A DNA stretch of 64,000 bases from Carya illinoinensis (taxonomy: Eukaryota > Streptophyta > Magnoliopsida > Fagales > Juglandaceae). The notes under the pieces are model-generated. The model was not told where the DNA came from. It was given only the letters and a program-made list of their open reading frames with translations, and searched no databases. Positions 26,814 through 37,424 of this stretch are shown here, in pieces. The stretch covers positions 33,726,754 through 33,790,753 of the forward strand of contig NC_056765.1 in assembly GCF_018687715.1 (NCBI RefSeq), written 5' to 3'. Every line of letters begins with the position of its first letter. Within the stretch, counting starts at the first letter, position 1. Made by a program: the position numbers and the translations under genes.

Positions 26814-27026
26814 TAGGTTGAGCAAAAATCCAAAAATCCGACTCCGGCTCTGACTCCGCTCCGGCTCCGCTCCGACTCCGCTCCGACTCCGACGAATCGG
26901 AGTCAGAGTCGGAGTTTTTTTCCCTCTGGAAGTCGGAGTCGGACACCTCCACCTCCGACTCCGACTCCGACTCCGACTTCCCATCCGACTCTGACTCCGA
27001 CTTCCACTCCGACTTCCACTCCGACT
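26814..27026. repeat. GGAGTC-rich inverted repeat, locus 1
   Basis: Dense imperfect hexamers: (GACTCC) on the left, then its complement (GGAGTC), then GACTCC again, so the segment can fold on itself. The left end taggttgagcaaaaatcc resembles ends of the three related loci at 28992, 33368 and 43383. An AT-rich tract follows immediately. Confidence 0.7.
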
Positions 27027-27890
27027 ATATAAGTTACTATATAAGTTACTATAGCTTATTTTATATTTTACATTACTAGTTTACTATAAGTCAATATATA
27101 ATATACAGTTATATATATATTATATATATTAAGGGCTTATATAGTATATAGTTACTATAATATGTATTTTTTTATGTATTAATCATATATATTTATATGT
27201 TTTATATAACTATACCTTATATAGTTAATTGACATTACTAATTTACTATAAGTTACTATATAATAATATAGTTACTATATAAGTTACTATACCTTATTTA
27301 GTTAATTTACATTACTAATTTACTATAAGTTACTATATAAGTTACTATATAAATTACTATAGCTTATTTTATATTTTATATTACTAATTTAATATGAGTT
27401 AATATAGACTATATAGTTACTATATAAGTTGCTATAGCTTGTTTTATATTTTACAATTTACATTACTAGTTTATTATAAGTTAATATATAATATATAGTT
27501 ATATTATATATAATTATAGATTACATATATAATTATACTATATATATTAAGGGCTTATATAATATATAGTATATATAGTAACTTATATAGTATATATAAT
27601 ATATATAGTTATACTTATATAATATATATATATAGTTATATATTAACTTACTAATTAACCATACTTATATAATATATATAGTTATACTTATATACAATAA
27701 TATATATAGTTATATATTAACTTACTAATTAACTATACTTATATAATATATATATAGTTATACTTATATACTATAATATATATAGTTATATATTAACTTA
27801 CTAATTAACTATACTTATATAATATATATAGTTATATTATATATAATAGTATAGTTAATTATTAAAACAAAATTAATATTTGATTTATAA
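27027..27890. repeat. AT-rich tract with about 75-bp minisatellite
   Basis: Almost pure A/T. The left part repeats words such as ttactatataagttactata. The right part contains a tandem array whose marker ttaacttactaattaac recurs at 27643, 27717 and 27793 (period about 75 bp). No coding potential. Confidence 0.8.
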
Positions 27891-28991
27891 TTACTCTTAT
27901 TGCGGAGATGGAGCTGTGTATTTCTTATCTTATTGTTCTGACTTCTGTGGGCCAGTATTGGTCAGTGGTTTGACACAAATAAGAAGCAAAAAGGCTGACA
28001 CCGAAAAGAAATAAGGCTGAGCTGAAACGAAAGAAAGCTGGAGTCGTAGCAGTGGTACTAATAAATGAACGGAGAGCTGAATTGATGCGAAAGAAAGGCT
28101 GGTGATGGTCCTGCCTGTCCAGAACTTGCACAAATATTTTCTTTTTTAACATATCTAACAAATTGCTAAAACGAGTACCTGCAATGATAATTTTAAATTT
28201 TTTATTAATATAATAAATCCTTTCTTTTTTTTTTTTTATTTTTTTTTATTTTTTTATTTTTATAAAAGGATGTGCCGAAAGGCCATACAAATTTTCAAAA
28301 CCTACTCTAGTTAGGCAAGTTGGACAAGTTCACAAGGAAGTCTTACGTTCTTCTAGAGGGTGCTGTGTTTCCGGCCAATGACTTTTGGACTGGGTCGGTC
28401 ACCGGAGCAGGAAGTTAAGGGGAAGGAACCTCGAAGTTTGAAGGAAGATTCCATGATGCTCATGCCATTACTGTATTTCTCTCAATATGCGTTGGCCAAG
28501 TAGAGCACCGACATCAACCTCCAAAGCTTTGGACTTGCGAGACCACCACTAAAAGGTGAAGACCCAGTCCACGTTTCACTGAAAACTGTTTCAGTTTCTT
28601 CTCTCCAATCAACTCCTCCAGCCACTCATCACCATGGTCTGGGACCAAACTGAGAGTCTTTGTTTTAGAGACCCTCTGTCCAGTTGAGACTTGAGCCTCC
28701 GACGGCTTCTCCGGTATCTCCTCTCTCTCTCTCTCTCTCTAACAGAAATCGTTCGATTTCGTTCTTGGGTTTGAAACTTTAAATCTGTTTTAGTTGTTTT
28801 GAATCTTTGATTTCTCTTTTATGATTTTATCTGTTATGGTTTTGGACCTTTTGGTTGTTGATTTGATTTCTGGCCGTTCTTTTGAAGCTCTGTTTTCAGG
28901 TACTCGGCAGTCCCCGTTGGTCATCGCCCCGAGTCCCCACGCCGTCGCAGATCTGGGTCATCGCACGGTGCCCACTGCCCTCCCACGGTCT
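27891..28991. other. Unassigned sequence with CT microsatellite
   Basis: Mixed-composition DNA with a T-rich run at 28215-28262 and (CT)n at 28719-28741. The stretch 28560-28900 resembles a plant 5' UTR (pyrimidine-rich, followed by gttcgatttcgttcttgggt and T-rich sequence), but no coding exon follows before the GGAGTC repeat. It may be captured or abandoned promoter DNA. Confidence 0.3.
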
Positions 28992-29115
28992 CACCGACTC
29001 CGTCCAAACTCTGCTCCGACAAGTCAGAGTCGGAGCCGGAGCGGAGCATATAGCCTTCGGAGCCGGAGTCGGAGGACCCAGATACCGACTCCGGTTGCGT
29101 CGGTGCTCAGCCCTA
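28992..29115. repeat. GGAGTC-rich repeat, locus 2
   Basis: Contains accgactccg, then agtcagagtcggagccggag, then gaccc...accgactccgg, i.e. both orientations of the hexamer. Its right end, read in reverse complement, is tagggctgagcaccgac, nearly the same as the left end of locus 3 (agggttgagcaccgac at 33368). Confidence 0.65.
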
Positions 29116-29859
29116 CAGGTTTGACATCATTGGGCAAGACCTTTAATGGTATAGTTGTTAGTGATATTTTATATTACTATTGGCATTTCCAAATTATATA
29201 ATTAAGGAAAAAATGTAGTTTATAAGAATTTTCATCTTATAACCGATAATTATAATTGTGTATTCTATATTGATAATTGATAGGAATTTTTGAATTACAA
29301 CAAATGACAGGCAAAAATAACTAATAACCTTTTGTCCCTATAATTAAAATTTAGAATTAGCTAATTTTTTGTGGGACCCACTCATTATTTAGAATTTTTG
29401 AACAAAATAAATTTGGGGGGAAATAACGTAGGAAAGTTTTTAATCGATAATTGATAATTAGAATGATATCTTTTATATAAAATTGATATTTTTGGAAATT
29501 ATTGAATTATATAATTTTTGAGAAAATAAAAGTTTGATTTTGAGATTTAAATATGTTTATGGATATTTAATTTAATAATTGAAAGTAGTTAATGAAAAAT
29601 ATATTCATAACTATTACCCGATCATTAAAACAATTTCTAATAATTGGCGGGACACACCCATTTTATCAAATTCTCATAAAAAGTTAAAATCATCTCATCT
29701 TACTTCTATATTCAAACACGCACTTTTAGAAACAACTCATCTTATCTTAACTCAAACATAACTACTATTTACATATTTTTCATCTCGTCTCATCTTTCTA
29801 TCCAAATGATGCCTTAGACTAAATTGTACTTCACGCATGCCTCAGTTCAGAGCCCCTTC
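29116..29859. other. AT-rich intergenic DNA with a MITE-like end
   Basis: No gene. Positions 29640-29818 resemble the reverse complement of the MITE-like repeat at 21125 (catctcgtctcatctttcta followed by tccaaatgatgcc). Confidence 0.4.
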
Positions 29860-30264
29860 TATAATACACCTAAAAATGCTTGATAAAAAATGTACTAAGT
29901 ATGGCTCACTTCGAGGGGAGCAATCTCCAAAAGGAAAGAAGAGGAGTAGGATCAAAAAGGAAATAAAATTCTATTCAAATTCTGCTTGCCATTACAAGAG
30001 GGCGTTCTCTACATATACTAACAGGACCCTTCTAACTCATGGGCCTAAGGCTAACATACTAAAACAAAAGGAAGATAACATAAGTCTAACAGGTCTATCA
30101 AAGTAAGAAGCGGCCCATGGCCCAATTAACAATAACTTGGAAATGAAAGAGATGGCCGCATGCCAACACTTAACCCACCGACTGAGCCCAGCTACTAAAC
30201 TCTTATTGCCCAACATATGCCCACCATGTCTTTGGCTATTACTTTAACTATAACAAAACTTTGA
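29860..30264 (-). repeat. LTR fragment of an unassigned retroelement
   Basis: About 400 bp that recurs at 43629-44045 with many substitutions. The second copy has a primer-binding-like site beside it, which fixes both as minus-oriented LTRs. This copy has no such site, so it is a solo or truncated LTR. Confidence 0.6.
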
Positions 30265-30469
30265 CAAACCCTCCCCCTCCAGAGAACATTGCCTACAAGG
30301 TGCGGATATGCTTCTTTGAGTTGGTCGTAAGGCTCTCATTTGCCTTCGTCTAAAATATATGTCAGTTTCCAAAGTACTTATTAGTGTATCCTGGATTCTT
30401 GAACCATGTTTTATTGCAGAGGCCTGCTTCTTAAGCAAATGATGGACTACAACTAGCAAGGGTACTAAA

Positions 30470-31120
30470 ACTTCCTTTGCAATAAGCTCTCCTTGTGGTG
30501 AGCGTAGTGAATGGTTAAGAAAGCCAGCAATTGGAATTGGCCATGTCCTTAGCTTTCCATTAGGGAACCATTCTTGCTATTAGAGTACCAAAGCTAACCA
30601 GCCCATAAGAAATGCTCCCATGTGTATACCTCCTGTGGGAATATGTCCGGATGATCATCACACAGTGAGGGAAATAACTCTTCATATTGAGCACGCAAGT
30701 GCTATTTTGCTTGCATTATCTCTTTGAACAACAAGGTTCTATGTAAAGCCATGATTGCATCTAGTCCAAGGCTCATGACTGTAATGAATCCTTTTGGCAA
30801 CCCATCAAAATAAATCTTGAATTTTGAAGTACAATTATGCCTTTTGATAATATTGAAAAATCCATTTGCATCCTATTGTTGATCCGCTATTAGATTGCTC
30901 TTCCATAATTCAATTTCCATTTTTTCCATGTCTGAAGAAGCGAAGTTTGCACTAGGTGGTTTCAGCATGGAAAATGCAACTCTATATTCAAGGCCCTTCC
31001 GCTGACTAATTCACCTTGTGGCCTCAGGAAGCAACTCAATGGATGAATCTTTAGTTGTTAAAAAGGCCTCATTCTCATTGAGGGAAGATCATGGACTCTT
31101 ATTAATAACATAATACATTC
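30470..31120 (-). pseudogene. SET-domain (LSMT/SETD-like) methyltransferase pseudogene
   Basis: Proteins of this plant family carry a split SET domain of the Rubisco large-subunit methyltransferase type and methylate lysine or histidine on proteins. The minus strand gives LGLDAIMALHRTLLFKEIMQ, then HLRAQYEELFPSLCDDHPDI, then FPQEVYTWEHFLW near 30620. After a frameshift it continues NGKLRTWPIPIAGFLNHSL near 30540, where G-F-L-N-H-S is the conserved SET NHS motif. In-frame stops (AAATAG near 30704; GGTTAG near 30598) and frameshifts show it is dead. I could not find splice junctions; it may be a gene relic or a captured fragment. The assignment is from remembered family motifs. Confidence 0.65.
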
Positions 31121-33367
31121 ATTTTAACTTGTCTATCTTGATGCATCAGCATGTTCCTTTAGCCAATCTCTTAAAGTTGGATTACTATACTGGATCTGCA
31201 GTTAAAATATTGTGTCGATAATTTTTGCAGCACTGAAAAGTAAAACCAGGACCTTTTCTTTTTCTCTTCCTATATCAAAGGGCCAATGAGGTGAAAATAG
31301 ATCAAGCAACTGAAGAGCAAAATTATTATCTACTAAGTCTTGCAAACTTTTTCCATTGCCCTACTTCTTCGATATCCTACAGTGTGAGTGGCGATTCCTT
31401 AATTAAGCTGCTTTGAACTCAGTAGAAACCATACAAATTTCTGCAAATTGTTTAGCTAAAAGGATAAATCCTTTCCAACTGACTTCCATTCACAGTAAGA
31501 ACCAATCTTCCATTTCTGCTTGAAGCAGGTTGTTTTGAGGTTATTGGTGTCTTTTGAATTATCAAAATTTTCTTAGTAATAGCTTTCAATGCATCAATTA
31601 CGTATCCAAGAGGAGAACTGGAGGTAATAAAGTTATGAACCGATTTCATAAAAAATAACAACAAATATAAAGCAGTATGCCTTTTCATTTTTCTATTAAA
31701 TCTTCCTCAAAGCTAAACAAAGTGACTGAGTTTGGACTTTCATTTGCTAGCTTCACATGTCAAAACACCTTAAAAGCATTTAACAAACAATTGCAAGCCT
31801 CATATCCCACAATCATGGAGCTCTAAGAAACCCTATCCTTCACAATCATTTCCTCAATCATTGGCCTTGCAAAATTGGGAAAAGAGAAGGCTTGGCATAA
31901 ACGAACTCCATACCTACCACACACTGGTATAGGTACTTTTTTTTATCATGAAAAACAGAAGCAGATGCAAGAAACTCATCACCAACACCTACTCCTTTGG
32001 CCTTAAAGCCATCGGTAGTGCCACGATACCATACCCTAGAAATCCCCAAACTGACTAGCATTTCTGCACTAACCTCCCTTGTATTTTCACCTTCCTTTTT
32101 TACCCAATAATTTTGTGCGACAAATTGGAAATCAAGCCTAAAAAAACTTCTTACAATAGGCCCGTGACTTTTTCTAGAAAGACGAAGAGTCAACACTGCC
32201 ACACAAGGCAAAAGAACACTTGTAAATGTGACACTTTCAATAACTAAACACCCAAACACCAAAACCACACAACCCTTAAGCAACAATGCTTAACTGAGGA
32301 GCAAAATTCTTATATAGTAAGAGTATATAAAATAGTGAAGCCTTAGAAAACTCATTCGATTTTGCACTCTCAGAAACAACACCAAGATGAGCAGAAATCA
32401 TGTTTCTATCACCTAAAAGGTTTGCAAACGGTTTAGAAGAATGCCTCGTGAGCAAAGGAATTGCATCATCAATTGCTCCTCTCACAATCAGAGCGAACTA
32501 GCTTAACCTTTCATCCATGGCAGAGATCGAAGTGTGTAGGTGGCCACCATAATCATCATTGGTCAATGCAGAAGATACAACTACTTTTAGCTCCAACTCT
32601 ACAAACCAAGGAAAGAGATTACCTATAGCATTTACACTTCCAAGAGGAAGCATTGATTTCCCACCAGTACATTCATCTGCAAGTGAACAAAGACTATGAC
32701 TACCCACAAAGATTTTATCAAGAACTCCGTTGGCCCAAATAGGGACACCCTGGCCAGAAATCACACTATTCTTCCCTTCACCCAGGTACTCATTCCCATT
32801 CTTCCAAATGTATTGGTCTTGCTTGTCTTTTACGGTATACAGGTTAGTGTCTTTGAAGAGCCCCACCCAGTACACTTCAGCCACCTCTTATACAGCTGTG
32901 ATGACTATGCTCTAGAAGCGGAGGTCGGTCTTGAAGTCCTACGCAAGTTCTCTCACCAACCTCTAAAATGGAAGCTTTCGAACCAACAACTCCATGCTCT
33001 TTTGACGCTTCCCAACCTCTATAAGGGAGATCGTCCTAAGCCTAAACCTTTGGAACTTCTTAACACCTTTGATGGTTGGAGCGAACTTCCATTGAGGATG
33101 ACATAGATGACTTGGCCATTTGTTTAGGATTCCTTCCAAGAAGAAAATTTTCTTAGCCATAGCAGATTCCTTGGTGAGATTCATCCTAATTGTTGAAAGA
33201 AACGGAAGGAGGAGAGGGCAGTCTAATAATTTAACAAAACTCTCTGGCTTCTTTCCTTCATTTTTACGTGTAGTTGTAACTGTGACAGATGGCGTAAAAC
33301 TCGTTCCAACCTCAATTGATTCCTGAAAAATATTTTTGATTGCTGAAGAAATTTCATCCATGGTCGA
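31121..33367 (-). pseudogene. Mosaic of broken coding fragments, one with MORN repeats
   Basis: Several moderately long minus-strand frames (31858-32286, 32276-32485, 32498-32884, 32963-33363) look protein-like but do not form one gene. At 32726-32884 the frame contains WKNGNEYLGEGKNSVISGQG, which fits the MORN pattern found in plant phosphatidylinositol phosphate 5-kinases. The next 70 residues have no relation to MORN. Other parts are not recognised. The stretch lies between an LTR fragment and a GGAGTC repeat and adjoins the SET pseudogene, which suggests captured or shuffled gene debris. Functional products are unlikely. Confidence 0.4.
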
Positions 33368-33551
33368 AGGGTTGAGCACCGACAATGTCAAAGTCAGAGT
33401 GCCTACCTCCAACTCTAACTCTGACTTTTTCGGAGGTGGAATTCGACCTCCAACTTCGACTTCGACTCCAGTTCGCATAGCCTCTGATCCAACTTCAACT
33501 ACGACTTGTCAGAGTGGAGTCGGATTTAAGCTTTTTATTGGGTTTTTTTAG
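33368..33551. repeat. GGAGTC-rich repeat, locus 3
   Basis: Left end agggttgagcaccgac; right end ggagtcggatttaagctttt followed by T-rich sequence. The interior has degenerate GACTCC/GGAGTC hexamers in both orientations (caactctaactctgac, ggaggtggaattcgacctcc). AT-rich DNA follows up to the gypsy insertion at 33764. Confidence 0.6.
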
Positions 33552-33758
33552 TCCATTTGACAATTATAGGCTCTCACTAATTGGATTGAGCTTTCAAATT
33601 TTAGTTTTTTTAAATAACATTTTTCAAATTTTAATTTTATTAAAACATAACCAAAATTGAAAAAATAAATCATTGTACAAATTAATGTTATTGTACATTA
33701 GCATTATATGTTATTATATATTAATATTTATACATTAGTATTATATGTTATTATAAAT

Positions 33759-33763
33759 TTATA
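33759..33763. repeat. Target site duplication TTATA, left copy
   Basis: TTATA precedes the 5' LTR and is found again at 43013-43017 directly after the 3' LTR. This confirms the element boundaries and a 5-bp duplication usual for Ty3/gypsy. Confidence 0.85.
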
Positions 33764-35806
33764 TGTGATGACCCACTTTTACGTGTATTTTCACTGAATG
33801 GTTGTTTTTAATTTAATTAATATATTGGTTTATTTATTTTAAATTAATGTATTTTAATTAGTTTTTAATTTATTTGATGTAGTGTTTTATTTATTTAGTT
33901 GTTTTACGGTTTTTAATGTCGTTTTCGGCGGATCTATTTTGGTTTCCGGAATGAGTACTGGACCTCATTTCGTTCCCCTCATCTTTTTTTTTCTCTTTTC
34001 TTTTTTTTTCTTCTTTCTATTTTTTCTTCTTTTTCCTTTTTATTTCTCTTTTTCCCTCCCCGGTTCTCTCTCCCGCGCTCTCTCTGTCTCTCTCTCCTCT
34101 CCCTCACGTCGTTTCGGCCAGCCACCCAGGGCCGCCGCTCGCCGGCGCCGTGAGCCACACCACCCCCACCATTTTCTTCCCCTCCCTCCGGTGAACCACC
34201 CCACTAAGTTTCATCCCCAACCATGCCGCCGTTTAGCCGGAAAAAAGCCCATCAAGCCACACGGTTTTTGCTCCGATCTGCCACCGTCGCTCCACCTCCG
34301 GCCACCACCTCTTCACCACTTCATCACCGACTCCTTGCCATCCTAACCCATCCATTTCCGGCCTCTAACAGTCACCTGAACAACTCCCACGAGCTAGTTT
34401 CCGTTTTGGGCATTTTGGCCCTTCCTCCGCGGTTTTCGCCGCCACCCACGGCCAAACTCCACTTCCACTAGCTTCATAAAAATCCTTAGACCATTCCCTA
34501 TCAATCCCGAGCCTTGGTTTGTCCCCGTTCAAAAGTGGGTATTTTACAACCCACAGCTGCAGTGAAATTTCACTGTTACGTTGCTTGCCTTCCGCCGTTT
34601 GCAACGCCGCGAGCTTTCTAAAAATACCATATAGCGTTGTAAGTATTTTTCAAATCCTACTTTTATATTTAAATATATTTTGCTCATTCAATAATTATTA
34701 TCTGTTGGTTGGCTGATTCCAGACTGAGTCCGAGGGGTTCGGGGGTCGGATGGATGGAGGACGGAGTTGCTTGATTTATTGATTTATGGTTGGTTGATTG
34801 TTTTGTGCATTGAAATTGCATTTACATGGTGCATGCACGTGTGTTTTATTTAATTTGAGAAAATCCTGTTTTATTGGCGTAAGTGGATTTTCGGGTGTGT
34901 GTATCACGACCCCAAGCCGGGATGGGGTATTATCCTAGTGGAACTCCTCTGGTCACTCGGGAGCGTAATAAACTGAGTGACGTCCCCTAAGTTGTCGCTG
35001 GGTGACGACGGGAGTGGGGGTTAGGGGATGCTTGGCTACGAACCCGCCGGGTGTGCAACCGAACATCGCTCTACGCACCGACTCCGTGGCCCTTCGCTGG
35101 TGAGGGCTAGAGAATGCTTGGCTATGAACGCACGGGGCGCGAAACTGGGCATCGCTCGTTTAGGTGTCACATGCGTGGTCGTTACCTATGGTGTGTCATT
35201 GGAGCCAGGGTGTGCGGATGACCCCTAGGGGAGGTCATGGTGCCTACGGATTAATTGGTTAATGGTTTGAGTTGGATAAGGGTCAAATGGGACTTTTGGC
35301 GTGATATTTGGAAAGGTTATGTTTTTGGGCCAAATGAGATTTTTGGCGTACGTGGAAAAAGATGATTTTATGGGTTTTGTGCATTGGCATCCTTTCATGC
35401 ATATTGTTTGAGTTCTATATGTTTTTATTTGGTGGTGTTTGGATTTTACTTACCTGCGGCACCATTTTTGGTACCGTAGATTTTGGTGCAGAGATCGAGG
35501 ATGAGGAGGAGAAGGTTGAGCCCGAGGATGCGGCTCCGCTGGGGTACTGAACTTTATGTTTTGTATTTGGTTTAAAACTATATTTGTGTTTTGTAATATT
35601 TATTTATGTATGTTTGAACAGCTTGTATTAAACAAGAAAAATTCTGGTACTTAGTTTATGACTTTACCTTTCGCTGCGTGTTTCTCGTGCACATTCGTTG
35701 TTTATGCACACACTTGGCATACGTCGTTAGGGTGGTGACCCGTAATGTCATCATCCGGACGTCTTGATTTCCCCGTGTCCGTGCGTGGGGATTTGGGGGC
35801 GTCATA
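33764..35806 (+). repeat. 5' LTR of copy A (2043 bp)
   Basis: Begins TGTGATGACC. The end reads GCGTCATA here against GCGTCACA in the 3' LTR, one transition that breaks the TGTGA/TCACA terminal inverted repeat. It contains a C/T-rich block (33985-34110), a Pro-rich-looking GC block (34110-34470), and a partly duplicated 85-bp segment around 35026 and 35113 (gatgcttggcta, atgcttggctatgaacg). It should contain the promoter and polyadenylation site, but I cannot place the TATA box. Confidence 0.93.
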
Positions 35807-35808
35807 GG

Positions 35809-35822
35809 TGGTATCAAAGTGG
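35809..35822 (+). promoter_or_regulatory. Primer-binding site of copy A
   Basis: TGGTATCAAAGTGG, two bases after the LTR, resembles the complement of the 3' end of initiator tRNA-Met (TGGTATCAGAGC), with changes at two positions. Confidence 0.85.
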
Positions 35823-36091
35823 TTTGGCTCTGTATAAAATCACATGTCCCGCAGGTAGTACCAGAATGTTTTTAAAGTTGTGTTTTAAAAAAATTATGTT
35901 AAATAAAGTTGTTATTTGATTTGTTTGATTTGTTTTATTTGTTTGAGCTTATTTGCTTGTTTTTATTTATTTAGTTATGTTTTTGCAAGCTGGTTTCTTT
36001 TTGTTCTTGTTATTTGGTGTTGTTTTTGTTGTTGCTGGTTTTATTTGTTTTGTTTTCTTAATGGGGGTCAAAGGTTGTGGTGGCAGGAAAA

Positions 36092-37328
36092 ATGGTGAGA
36101 CCAAGGAAATCTACTCAAGAGCCACGGGACAATGCATCAAGAGATTACTCTATAGCCCAAGCAATATGGCAAATGACGGAGTTTATGCAGCAGAATTTTA
36201 GGCCACAGCAGACAGGGCCTTGGCCAGAACAAGGAGGACCTTGGCCACAACAAGGGGGTCCCTGGCCGCAACAAGGAGGGCCTTGTCCACAACAAGGAGG
36301 GCTTTGGCCACAACCAGGAGGGCTTTGGCCACAACCAGGAGGTCCTTGGCCACATCAGGGAGGGCCTTGGCTATACCCAGGATGATCTAGTAGCATGGTG
36401 CAAGCCGGATGTACCTATGAGCACTTTCTGGTGCATAGGACTCCACACTTCATTGGAGAAGAGGATCCACTTCAAGCTGGAAAGTGGATCAAGGACTTGG
36501 AAAGAACTTTTGAGGTGTGTGGTTGCACCGAGGCTCAACAAGTACTCTACTCCAGCTATCTGTTGCAAGACACTGCTTCTAATTGGTGGGATACCAAGAG
36601 GGTGATGCTGGAATCAGAATTGGGATAGTTCGCCGCTGTGACCTGGTAGCGCTTCAAGAAAGAGTTTAATGATCGCTTCTTTCCCGCACCTGTAAGGAAG
36701 CAAAAGGTAAGAGAGTTCTCAAATTTGGTCCAAGGGAGCACTGCAGTGGAACAGTATGCCTGAAGATTTATAAAACTTGGGCGATTTGCTCCCCATCTCA
36801 TCGCCATAGAGGAAATGCGAGCTGAGCATTTTCAGGAGGGACTACGCCCTGATATACGCCGTATGGTGGTCAGTCACCGGATATCCACTTTTCAGGACTT
36901 AGTGGATGTGGCCACCCTTATAGAGCGAGAGAATAATCTGTGTATGGGCTTCCCTCCGGGTCATAAGAGGCGGAGTTTTTCTGGTGGAGGAAGTAGCTCG
37001 GGTTCGCCTCAGAAATTTATTCAGCGAACCGGAACTCGACCTCAAGCGTCCTCAAGTGTTCATATGGGAGGACGGGTGCCAATTTGTAGAGCATGTAATA
37101 GAGCTCATGAGGGCGAGTGTCAGCTGAGTGGTGGACCCCAGGGTTACCGATGCGGCCAGGTGGGACATATTGCTCGTGAGTGCCCCATCAGAGTTCAAGG
37201 AAGCCGTGGAGGTAGACGCGGAGGAAGAACAAATCCAAGACAAGCAGTGCAAGCCCGGGTTTATGCTGTCACACCCAGAGATGTGGATGATGAGGCGCCA
37301 ACGACCCATGATGTTGGAGTAATTACAG
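36092..37328 (+). pseudogene. gag: gag of copy A, four in-frame stops
   Basis: Starts at ATG 36092 (MVRPRKSTQ), aligned with the start of copy B gag; an upstream GTG in the same frame is not used. Residues about 45-97 are a Gly-Pro-Trp-Gln heptad array (GPWPQQG-like). The gag core follows (TPHFIGEEDPLQAGKWIKDL, then a W-W-D motif). A CCHC-like finger near 37150 has lost its first cysteine (Y-R-C-G-Q-V-G-H-I-A-R-E-C), and a second C-rich segment is at 37085-37120. Stops: TGA 36383, TAG 36626, TAG 36647, TGA 36761. Gag packages the RNA into virus-like particles; this copy cannot make it whole. Confidence 0.9.
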
Positions 37329-37424
37329 GTATGGATTTAATTTAATTTTATGTTGGATTTGATTTTTGTTGTGATTCGATTTCTTTGTGTATTTGGGTTT
37401 CATGGGTTAATGTGTTTGGTTCAG
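37329..37424 (+). other. Putative 96-bp intron between gag and pol, copy A
   Basis: Starts GTATGG and ends TTTGGTTCAG, is T-rich, and carries an in-frame TAA nine codons after the GGT that spans the donor. Removal joins gag and the protease region in the same frame. Copy B has the same length and same borders (62477-62572), while the interior differs by substitutions and compensating 1-nt indels. Confidence 0.6.

Noticed and set aside
26728..26984. Minus-strand frames rich in Ser-Asp-Ser or Arg-Ser (SR-like)
   Set aside because: They arise from translating the GGAGTC hexamer repeat and are not an SR protein.
27027..27890. Regular spacing of AT-rich units, considered as a CRISPR-like array
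   Set aside because: Units are contiguous A/T minisatellite without distinct spacers, in a plant nuclear context.
37329..37424. Programmed frameshift between gag and pol
   Set aside because: gag and pol are in the same frame in both copies and no slippery heptamer or frame change is needed; splicing or readthrough are the live options.
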